Shown here: in pieces, positions 56,711 through 64,000 of the stretch | How the letters are laid out: the number at the start of each line of letters is the position of its first letter | How positions within the stretch are numbered: position 1 is the stretch's first letter | Assembly (NCBI RefSeq): GCF_002999335.1 | Contig: NW_020312101.1 | Location: 30,922 to 94,921, forward strand | Reading direction: 5' to 3' | From: Cyclospora cayetanensis | Lineage: Eukaryota > Apicomplexa > Conoidasida > Eucoccidiorida > Eimeriidae | Length of the DNA: 64,000 bases | Position numbers and translations under genes: made by a program | Notes under the pieces: generated by a model | Databases searched by the model: none | What the model was told of the DNA's origin: nothing | What the model saw: the letters and a program-made list of their open reading frames with translations, nothing else

Positions 56711-58136
56711 GTTAAGCAGCGCCAGCGCGCGATGCCCCTCGGCACTCGAAGCAGCAACTATGTGCAACACATTCACACATACATAGATATATGCCTATAT
56801 GTATACATATATAGATATACATATACTCCCACACTCCCGCGCGTGAAGGAGGATCAATGCGAGTTTAACAGCCTTGAGGCGCTAGCCAACCGCCTCATAA
56901 GACGCATTCGTTGTAAAAGCCTACTCCAGCTCGTAAACCTTTCCCACCCGTGCACCCTACTTCTTCGTACAATAAGCCTACCTTTAGTTTTCTTGCCTTC
57001 GGTAGAGGCATCCTCATCCTCGTCGATGTCTTCAAAGTCTTCATCTTCTGCAGACAGCCGCAAAAACATGGAGCTCTTGAAACCTCTTAAGTTCTCCAAC
57101 CAGCCACCGCCGTATGTGTCATTACAGCGCGATGTGTCGCCTTCCCTGCCGATGCACCTGAAATAGAAGACGCCTCTCCATCTGTGTCCTCTGCCGTAGC
57201 CGCTGCCTTTGCTGCCGGTGCTGACGCTGCTGCCTTTGCTGCTGGTGCTGACGCTGCTGCCTTTGCTGTTGGTGCTGACGCTGCTGCCTTTGCTGTTGGT
57301 GCTGACGCTGCTGCCTTTGCTGCTGGTGCTGACGCTGCTGCCTTTGTGGCATTCAAATTCTTCCCCTTGCTCTTTGGAGTTGCCTGCATCGCCTTAGAAG
57401 GCGCTGCTGCTTCTGCACCGTCTCCAGCCGCTGCCGCAGCAGCTGGAGAACCCGCTGTATTTACAGCCGATGCTGAAAGAGACACTGCAGATGCTGCAGC
57501 TGCCCTAGCCTGCTCTGACGCTGTTGCCTGGTCGCCTTCGCCCTCCCCTTCATCGAAGAGGGCTGCCTCTGCACCCTCATCCTGCTGCTGCTGCTCCAAG
57601 TCGTGCCTCTTTGTGCGCCGTCCTTCTGGCGCGTCCGTCGCTCTCGCCTTTTTCAGTACAGCAGCCTCATCCTGTGGTTGCTCGGGGTGCGTCTGGTATC
57701 CTTGCAGCTGCTTTTCTTGCTCGGATGCGGGAAGGGGTCTCTTGCGAGAGGCTTCCTGGGCTGGCGTGGTCGCTGCTGGTGATTTCTTGGAGAAGAAGGA
57801 GCTGCAGCAGACAAAGTGGAGCGACGCACAGGCAGGCACACCCCTCCCCTGGGCAGCGCACAGACGACACCCTCCACACCGTGCGGAGCGTTATAGAAAG
57901 CAGCAGCGGCAACAACAGCAGCAGCAGCAGGAGCAGCAAGGGCAAACATGCATCCCTCCTCGACGCCACAGGCGTCTGTGTGCGCCAGTTGAGCAGCAGC
58001 AGAAGCAGCAGCAGCCACAAGAGCAAACACGGGGTTGCCACCCTCGACGACTCTCCGAGGTGGAGCCTCCACTGAGATGCGTGAGTTCCTGCGGTATTCC
58101 AGCTCACAGCAGCGACTGTTGCTTTGTGGGTGCCAT
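51970..58136 (-). CDS. LIG1: DNA ligase I (ATP-dependent), 12 exons, 1111 aa
   Basis: Seals nicks in lagging-strand synthesis and excision repair. Exons, all phase-consistent: 58136-58108, 57801-57158, 57047-56982, 56673-56562, 56430-56304, 55845-55707, 55568-55300, 55108-53875, 53644-53490, 52997-52818, 52527-52420 and 52242-51970. The first intron splits a perfect PCNA-binding PIP box, QQSLLSFF (residues 6-13). An Ala-rich repeat region and an acidic stretch follow, then the DNA-binding domain ([33 protein letters not shown]). Catalytic motifs: KYDGER (adenylated Lys about residue 620), [31 protein letters not shown] and [12 protein letters not shown]. The OB-fold ends in [22 protein letters not shown]. 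About 100 low-complexity residues (poly-Ser/Gly, Gln) are inserted between motif I and the [12 protein letters not shown] strand. Confidence 0.93.
53060..53312. repeat. AAC/AAAAAC-rich imperfect tandem repeat in a LIG1 intron
   Basis: Units of the ACAAGAACAAAAACATCTAC type repeat imperfectly over about 250 bases, almost free of G on the plus strand. They lie in the intron between the exons ending at 53490 and starting at 52997, so the transcribed intron is GTTGT/TTTTGTT-rich. Confidence 0.9.
54430..54555. repeat. CTG/CTGCCACTG triplet tract coding the LIG1 poly-Ser/Gly insertion
   Basis: In-frame triplet-type repeat (GCTGCTGCCACT units on plus). On minus it codes Ser/Gly and then a Gln run inside the ligase catalytic domain. 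Confidence 0.85.
55985..56240. repeat. Minisatellite of about 33-36 bp in a LIG1 intron
   Basis: Imperfect units of the form ACCCCTGCAGCAACTCCAAT plus AATAGCTACCATACC recur about six times. They lie between the exons ending at 56304 and starting at 55845. Confidence 0.85.
56681..56709. repeat. (CTG)n tract beside the LIG1 exon 4 acceptor
   Basis: About nine CTG triplets on plus (CAG on minus). They lie immediately upstream of the inferred exon 4 acceptor (GACAG/GC at 56674/56673), so CAGs replace the usual polypyrimidine tract. Confidence 0.85.
57190..57348 (-). repeat. 27-bp coding tandem repeat in LIG1 (KAAASAP[AT]A)
   Basis: Five near-identical 9-residue units followed by a partial one, within LIG1 exon 2. 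The nucleotide unit is well conserved, suggesting recent expansion. Confidence 0.9.
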
Positions 58137-59173
58137 GCCTGCTGCTGCTGCTGCCGAAAATGCTGCTGGACGAGGCATGACGGAAGCAAGAAGGCTGCTG
58201 CCGCTGCAGCAGCAGCAGCAGCAATGAAAGACGAAGGGGCTGTTAGACTCCACAGGCTGCAATAACAGCTGCAATAACTTGCAACTGAAAGATAGCTACA
58301 AGGAAACAGAGTATACCCAGGGTTCGACGCACCGTCCAGCGCCGACCACACCACCCCCAGTACCCATACAGGTGGTGGTGCACGGCATGCTGAAACACTG
58401 GGCCCCTAGGAGGAAAAGGAGCTCCGAAAGTCTTTATTAAAACAAACAGCCAATATAATTATCCACAGCAGCATAACTTTATATTTCCTTAGGGATTGTG
58501 CATGCAAGTCTCTCTTACGCCGTACAGGGATGCAGAACGGTTGCGTAGGCGCTGCTCGTCGTGCTCTGCCCATTAACCGGTCTTGAAGAAAGGGCAGGTG
58601 CCTTGTTTCTGCGTCCGTCGGTGGCTCGGTTCAAAGAAGCCCGCCACTTTGGCGACTTCCAGCATCCAAAATGAATAAATAGGCTTTTTCTGAAACGCCT
58701 CCCTTCTGTGTGCAAAGATTATATTTTCAGAGGGCCATCCGCAACAGCGCGCGCGGGCGCCTAAGCGCGCAGCGGCACAATCGGCGGCGTCAAGAAATTA
58801 CCAGCAGGACGTTTCTCATGGAAGTGCTCCTTATGTAGAGCCTTTTTGCGGGGCTTTGATCGCCAGGCTTGCTTGGCGTGTGCGTGAAGATTTAGTAGAG
58901 GGCCGTCCGTTCGATTGCCTGCTGGGAGAACCGGGGATTGCGGTATCTAATGTAAACCTGTCTCGATCTTTCTTTCTTGCTCTTCCTCTATCTGGCCGCA
59001 TGCGCGGTTAAGCTGTTCTCTTGGGAGCGCCTTTGAGGGGGCACGGAGCGCGCCACTCTGGCCTCCCGGATTCGAACACGACAGGTTACCGCCGTGAAAT
59101 GGTCCTATGCCCACTGTGTGTGCCTCGCCAGCGCCCTAGCCGAAGCGTCTCCGCATAAGGTTCCCGGCATCTG
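58137..59173. promoter_or_regulatory. Divergent region between LIG1 and a secreted-protein gene
   Basis: About 1 kb between the LIG1 start codon (58136, minus) and the ATG at 59174 (plus). It holds CTG/GCAGCA tracts (58140-58225), an A+T-rich patch (58430-58490) and otherwise G+C-rich DNA with no coding frame. Confidence 0.35.
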
Positions 59174-59953
59174 ATGATGCGGCGGCTCGCATCGCGGTGT
59201 CTGCACCTGTGGATTTTATGCTCCTGGCTGGGCACTTTTCACGGCGTGGTGACCTTGCCTAGTAAAGGCGTATGGAACAAGCCTCAGGATTCTCAGAACC
59301 TTGTCGAGACTGAAGAAGTGGAGACTGCATCTGAAGGATTCTCTCTTTCCGGTGTATCGGGCGGTCCGCAAATCAATTTCTGGGAAAAAAAACCTACTTC
59401 TGGGTGCATGCTCACAAGTTCCCTTGGCCAGAAATTCGGCCCCTTTCCGGCCCTCCTTACCCTCAATAGTGCCATGCAAGTGGTCGCCTTCGAGCCAGTA
59501 TACGTAGAGGATCTCTGCACGCTCAATCCTAATTCTAGCGCGCCTTTGCATGTCGTTTGCCCGAAGGGGGGGAGCGCTCAAGCAGGCGGCGCGCAGCGCA
59601 CTGGCGACAACGCGGTGTCTCGCCCGGTACCAGACCTCACGTACCGCCTTTCCCTCGCGGAAATTCCCATAGAAGGCATCTTACCAAGCCTTGTGGCGAC
59701 GTCCATCAAGACATTCGTCGCGAAAAAGGCGATGAAAGGCACAAACCAGGTGGCTAGCCTTTTCAAGTGGCTTACGGCGCAGAAAAAGGAAAATGCCTCC
59801 TACACGCTGACATGCGAAGACGGCTCCATTACGCAGGCAAACCCCGAATTCTCGTACACGTCCTTTTGGGGGGACCTCTTGCTCGCTGCCTATGAGCTCA
59901 ACGACTTTCAGCGCTCCACCATACCCAAGTTTTCAAAAGAGCAAGCCCCCTGA
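59174..59953 (+). CDS. Intronless putative secreted protein, 259 aa, unknown family
   Basis: Not recognised. Tandem ATGs at 59174 and 59177 begin a signal peptide (RRLASRCLHLWILCSWLGTFHG, probable cleavage near residue 26). The mature part of about 230 residues has no further membrane helix. Four cysteines lie in the mature chain (SGCML, DLCTL, VVCPK, LTCED). Readable segments include FGPFPALLTLNSAMQVVAFE and a C-terminal SYTSFWGDLLLAAYELNDFQ. There are no homopolymer runs and no introns, unlike most genes here. This resembles a coccidian secretory-organelle or exported protein, without assignable function. Its 3' end is followed by G+C-rich non-coding DNA. Confidence 0.7.
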   Translation: MMRRLASRCLHLWILCSWLGTFHGVVTLPSKGVWNKPQDSQNLVETEEVETASEGFSLSGVSGGPQINFWEKKPTSGCMLTSSLGQKFGPFPALLTLNSAMQVVAFEPVYVEDLCTLNPNSSAPLHVVCPKGGSAQAGGAQRTGDNAVSRPVPDLTYRLSLAEIPIEGILPSLVATSIKTFVAKKAMKGTNQVASLFKWLTAQKKENASYTLTCEDGSITQANPEFSYTSFWGDLLLAAYELNDFQRSTIPKFSKEQAP

Positions 59954-61100
59954 TGAGACGGGGGGAGGCAGCCAGTGCAGCTGCATTCAGAGGCGACACC
60001 GTCCACCTCTCCATGCATAGAACGGCTGCGACTGTCCAGGGCGCCTCCTCCAGTAGCGCAAGCGACGGGCACTGGAGAGGAGTGCATACCGTTTCTCTTT
60101 TTTTCTTTAACGAAGAGAGAAGATGCCACTGAGGGAGAAGGGCCCCCTCCCTTCCCTCCCTTCATCGCAGTACGTTCAACTGTATAATGTTTTGAAATGC
60201 GATTGTGCGTCTACGCACAGTCGCATGCGTGAGGCGCTTCGAGATAGCACTGGTGACCTGAGCACCCCTGGGGAGGCCTTCCTCCTTACGCATGCGAGTT
60301 CGGTGGCGAAGAGTCTACGACAGGGGGCTTTTTGCAACTTCGCCTTCCCGCTCACAGCGCATGCAGCTTGAAGCGTCTTCGCCCACCAGGGCGCTGATCC
60401 TCCCCTGGTGAGTCTCTGGTGTAAGGAAACTAAGCGCGAGACCTACCTGCGGGAAACGAGGCCGCTGTCAGGGAGGAGTGTGAGTTTGTATGTGCCTCGT
60501 TGTTTGCATGTGTATGTATGCAAAAGCAGCAGGCGCATGGCCTACCTATTATACAGGGTTTCTAGGCACGACGTGTGCTGTATGTATTCGGGAAGGAAGG
60601 AGGGGCAGCGAAGGCTTGCAGACGACAGGCTGCCCATGAATAACCAGGCCGCTCCCCCTCCAAAAAACTCGCTACCCTCAGTGTGTAATTCCAAAAGTGT
60701 GATCTCTAGAAGATATGCGAGGCGCAGCCGCTTCTTACAAAGCGGCCCCACACTACAATGCCTGTCGCCGCAAATAGGTGGACTTAGGCAACAAAAACTC
60801 CACACAGACAGACACACACAGACACACAGACACCCGCCAGCACGCCTAGCGTGCTCTCTGAACTTAGGGGCGGCGTTAAGGCGTCATGCAACATCACGCA
60901 CTCGGCTGCTGCACAGAAACAGCAGCTGCTGCTGCAAGTGTCCGTCTGTCCATCCCCCTGCGCAAGGCAGTACAACTGCATGTAATGCTCCTGGCAGAGG
61001 CTGCAAAAGACGGCGACCTCGCTCACCGATACATACACACATACACACACCCCATCCCACCACAAACAACACCCAGCGACTCGAACGCGTTGCCGATCCT
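59954..61100. other. Intergenic, no gene supported
   Basis: It contains short CA-rich runs (60800-60835, 61028-61050) and low-quality frames. The long plus-strand frame 60408-61175 is compositionally biased and runs into the opposite-strand glutaredoxin. Confidence 0.45.
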
Positions 61101-62582
61101 CTAGTTGCTGCCTCCCTTCTTCGCCCGTGCTGTAGGCGCCTCCGGACTACCTCTTGCTTCTGCTTCCTCAAGTAGCTGCGCAAGCTTTCCCTGCTGATGA
61201 AGTTGCGCCATAATGTCAGCCCCTCCCACCACACTGCCCTTCACCACCAGAAGAGGCAACGTTTCCCACTCAAAGAGCTTGCAGACCGCAGCTCTCAGCT
61301 TGCGCCTCTTTTCCTGCAGCTGCGGCGGCTGCTGCTCATGTATGCTGCAGTCCACAAAGGTGTAAGACTCTGCTCCTGCCGCTTCCAGGAGCACAAGTGC
61401 CCTTGAGGAGAAGCCGCACAGTGGAGCCTCGGGACGGCCCTTCAAGAATAGAACGATGGGAGTGCTCTCCACCAAATCACGCAGCTTGGCTTCAAACCCC
61501 TGCGCGCAGAGCCGCACAGATCAAGCAACAGGTGCACACGCGCAGAGGACGGTGGGATGCTGCGGCAACAGGTGTTTGAAACCACCAAGCCTTGACAGAA
61601 CAAAAGTCAGTCTGTAGACAGCACGTGCAGGGAAGGATACGCAGAGCTACAGCTGCAGAGGCCTTCACACAGCTAGCTAGGCAGCAACACAAGATGCACG
61701 GAGGGGGTTCAAGAGAAGCCAGCTGGCGGGGCGGTGCTAGCTAGCCAGCTAGCCACCTCCACGGCCACCAGCTGTTGACATGGGGAGCTCCGCGTGTCTG
61801 CTCCACCCTCAAGACGCTTCCTCCAACGTGGTGTTGTTACGGGTAGGAGGGCGTTGTTTAGACGCGTTGAGGTCTTAATTTCTTGTAGACTTACTTCATC
61901 GCTTGGGGGGAGCTGTGTGGAGGGTGTCGCTGTGCACAGCGCAGCACACGCACACCTCTCTCGCGAACCATGCAGGATAGAAACTTTCACGTGACATCCC
62001 ACACAAAGCAATGCACCTGCGAGGGAGCAGCCGGCGCAGCGACAGCACCATGAACAGCAGCAGAGGCCTCTGGAAGGCGGCGATCACGTCGACGTGTCAA
62101 AAGCAGAGGGAGATCTCTGGCTCGCAGCAGAAGAAGCAGAATTCGATATCTGTGGGGGTACCGCTGCGCTGCAGACTAAGCCAGAAGGAGGAGGAGGAAG
62201 GCGGCAAAGCGCCACCGTCAAAGACCTTCTCCTTACAGGGTTGTTTCTGTTGATCATCATGCCGCTCAGCTTCTGAATGCTGCTCTCCCTGGTGCGCGCC
62301 GCTTGGTTCCTGCGAATCTCGCGACTCAGTTTGTAAGCCTCGCCTGCGTTCTGTCCCATGCACGTAGCGGCGGGGGTGCTGGGAAAGCTGTGCTACCGCA
62401 GGAGCTGCTGCTAGACTCCCGCTAGCCGTCAGCAGGTGTTGGCTAATGCTCCCCCCGAGGGTAGTAGCGGCTGCTGGTGATGCTGCTGCGCCAAGCGTCA
62501 GTGAAGAACGAGGAATTCGTTGGAGAAATGCGGTCCGCGTAAACTCTCGCAGCGGCAACAGGCTCCATGCCTTCGAAGCCAT
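61101..62582 (-). CDS. GRX5: Mitochondrial CGFS monothiol glutaredoxin (Grx5-like)
   Basis: Class II glutaredoxin that transfers Fe-S clusters from the mitochondrial ISC scaffold. The catalytic exon (61499-61101, acceptor GCGCGCAG) starts GFEAKLRDLVESTPIVLFLKG and carries PEAPLCGFSSRAL: the single active-site Cys in CGFS, preceded by KGRPEAP as in the family (KGxPExPxCGFS). The glutathione-binding WETLPLLVVKGSVVGGADI and MAQLHQQGKLAQLL also fit. The family's TIPQ/TVPQ is here TLPL, a mild deviation. The N-terminal exon starts at ATG 62582 with an Arg-rich, acid-free amphipathic leader (MASKAWSLLPLREFTRTAFL) typical of mitochondrial import. Its 3' border is tentative; a phase-0 donor after RRY (62364) would join leader and domain directly. 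Basic C-terminal tail. It is divergent from the twin-CX9C gene. Confidence 0.8.
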
Positions 62583-63154
62583 TGCATCAAGGAGAAGAGC
62601 ATGGACAGCAATGTCTGCGTATGGCGGTGCGTCCCTGATGCAGAAGGCGACGGAAAAGCAACGCACTTCAATTTTAATATTGAAAGAAGACACGAAGGAC
62701 GCCTTCCAGAAGATACGCAGTTCTGAAATCCCGAACGATTGCGTGCCTACCGCCGCAGCGGTGTGGCTGCAGTGACCCCTGCATGCAGCAGCTGCTGCAG
62801 CGCCGGCCAGAGCTGTACCAGGAGCACGTTCGATGCAATTGAACGCCTTTCCTGCCATTCGTAGGGACAGATGCTGCAGCTGCGCAGGCTGCAGTCGTGT
62901 GGAAACGCGCAGGTTCGACAGGAACGCGCAGCCACAGGTGTCTGCGGCTGCCGTCCTCATGAATGAAGAGGCCTGCACGGCTGTCACTTCATTGCAAGAG
63001 CACCACGGATAGTGGGAGCAGCGCCACCACTGCGAGTGCAAGACATCAGGTGAGCGGTGGACTGGCACTTTATCTAGCTTGACGGCAGCTCAAAGAAAGC
63101 GACAGCTCTTGACAACATCCGGCAAAAGCATCCCCTAAGCACGATCTCGGGAAG
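62583..63154. promoter_or_regulatory. Shared promoter region of two mitochondrial-protein genes
   Basis: 572 bases between divergent start codons (62582 minus, 63155 plus). Several GCTGCTGCAG/CTGCAGC blocks (62760-62890) are visible but no defined motif. Confidence 0.35.
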
Positions 63155-63685
63155 ATGTTGGGGTGGCTTTCCCCTGCCATTCGGCGGCCAGAGAGTTTGC
63201 GGAACCCTCCCGAGAAAGTGTATCCTGCCTCTGCGGAAAGAGTGCCACACGGAGAAGAGCAGCACGCGGAGCAGCAGGAAAAGCATTTTTTGGATGATCC
63301 TCTGAACCCCCAAGTGGTAGCGGCGCGCACGGCTGCCCGAGTGCCTTTCTTTGAGGTAAAGGAGCTCGCTGAGCTTGAAAAAAAGGAGCTGAAAGCCATC
63401 AAGGAGATCATTGGAAAAGAAGTTCGAGACCTCTGCAGGTACTCCTGTTTTTCATGGTCTTGAGGGTCAGTGAAGAGGGCTTTCATGGCGTTAAGAGAGC
63501 GCGCCTTCGCCATGGCTGAGTCATTTGCGCCTTAGGGAGAGTCTGGATGACTACGTGGAGTGTATGTCCAGTCGGACTCTAACATTTCTACGCTGTCGGG
63601 GGCTAGCACGGGAGGCTCGCGGTTGTGTCGCCAAGTTTGAAACGCAAGAGGTATCTTCAACCCTTTTCGTTGACGAGCGAGCGAC

Positions 63686-63723
<38 letters not shown>

Positions 63724-64000
63724 TCTGCTCGTGTGCGGGTGTTTGTGTGTGTGTGGGTGCGTGTGCGTCCGTCTGTCTGTGACAGTTTGTGTTTGTATGT
63801 CTCTGTGTGCGTGTCACCAGGTGAGCGTGTAGTTGCGTGGGTGAGCGCACGTGTGATATTATGTGTGTGTGTGACTGAGTGTGATTGTGTGGATTTCTAG
63901 TCGTTCGCATGGAGTCGCTAAGATTGGGTTGCTGCTTGTGTGTGTATTGCTGATGTTGGATTTTATGTGTTTTTCTTTTTTCTTTGTTTTTATTGTTTTG
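63155..64000 (+). CDS. Twin CX9C (CHCH) mitochondrial protein, CMC1-like; truncated by the window edge
   Basis: Small intermembrane-space protein imported by the Mia40-type disulfide relay; CMC1 relatives help cytochrome c oxidase copper and assembly handling. Exon 1 is 63155-63438 and exon 2 is 63536-63650 (donor CTGCAG/GTACTC, acceptor GCGCCTTAG, phase 2). Joining them creates C-R-ESLDDYVE-C and, after ten residues, C-RGLAREARG-C: two exact CX9C pairs, with the first Cys coded just before the splice. The helix before them (EKKELKAIKEIIGKEVRDL) matches the KIMREKAKERC segment of CMC1. A phase-0 donor at 63650/63651 leads into a GT-rich intron, and the C-terminal exon lies beyond 64000. The N-terminal 60 residues are lineage-specific. 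Other CX9C families remain possible. Confidence 0.7.
63688..63880. repeat. GT-rich microsatellite in the CX9C-gene intron
   Basis: A perfect (GT)n run from about 63689 to 63720, then imperfect TGTG/GTGC/TGTCTG units to about 63880. Confidence 0.9.

Noticed and set aside
57184..58227. 347-codon plus-strand frame opposite LIG1 exons 1-2
   Set aside because: It is the antisense of the Ala-rich LIG1 repeat and Gln/Ser-rich exon 2; triplet repeats keep several frames open at once. The minus strand carries the PIP box and ligase motifs.
59040..59110. GGATTCGAAC motif resembling a tRNA T-arm (minus strand)
   Set aside because: The flanking bases do not form a T-stem, and no acceptor or anticodon stems could be drawn.
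60408..61175. 255-codon plus-strand frame
   Set aside because: Arg/His/Thr-biased, spans CA repeats and overlaps the glutaredoxin 3' end on the other strand; no family features.

Overview
The window looks like nuclear DNA of a coccidian apicomplexan, most likely Eimeria (Cyclospora is the main alternative). Genes are broken by many short GT-AG introns. Proteins carry long runs of Gln, Ala and Ser written by CAG/CTG triplets on either strand, and GGGGCCC-rich coding stretches alternate with AT-richer, gene-poor, repeat-bearing stretches. That alternation matches the repeat-poor/repeat-rich segmentation known from Eimeria chromosomes. There are no bacterial-style operons, and I could not support any tRNA, rRNA or CRISPR.

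Layout. 1-10 kb: a polytopic membrane protein (minus), an unassigned coding-like patch, and a large minus-strand gene that I recognise as the zeta subunit of the AP-5 adaptor complex. 10.7-15.3 kb: KU70 (plus), divergent from AP-5 zeta. 16.6-20.3 kb: an intronless secreted protein and a two-helix membrane protein. 20.3-27.7 kb: gene-poor DNA holding a decayed Ty3/gypsy retrotransposon, a (CA)n tract and diverged duplicated segments. 27.7-29.8 kb: an equilibrative nucleoside transporter (minus). 32.8-37.7 kb: a hypothetical Gln-rich protein, an XPA/Rad14-like repair protein without a zinc finger, and a tiny putative secreted peptide (all minus). 38-41.4 kb: splicing factor CWC25 (plus). 41.4-45.5 kb: gene-poor with a diverged duplication. 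45.5-48.9 kb: a divergent mitochondrial carrier (minus). 52-58.1 kb: DNA ligase I in 12 exons (minus). 59.2-60 kb: a second intronless secreted protein (plus). 61.1-64 kb: a mitochondrial CGFS monothiol glutaredoxin (minus), head to head with a twin-CX9C protein of CMC1 type (plus) that runs off the right edge.

Themes. Three DNA-repair or replication genes (KU70 for end joining, an XPA-like factor for nucleotide excision repair, and LIG1 for nick sealing) lie within about 48 kb. This is not an operon, and nothing shows they are co-regulated. The glutaredoxin/CX9C pair shares one intergenic region of about 570 bp, and both proteins are predicted mitochondrial. Exon borders were assigned by reading splice sites, checking phase and comparing with remembered family sequences. 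Borders described as tentative need cDNA.
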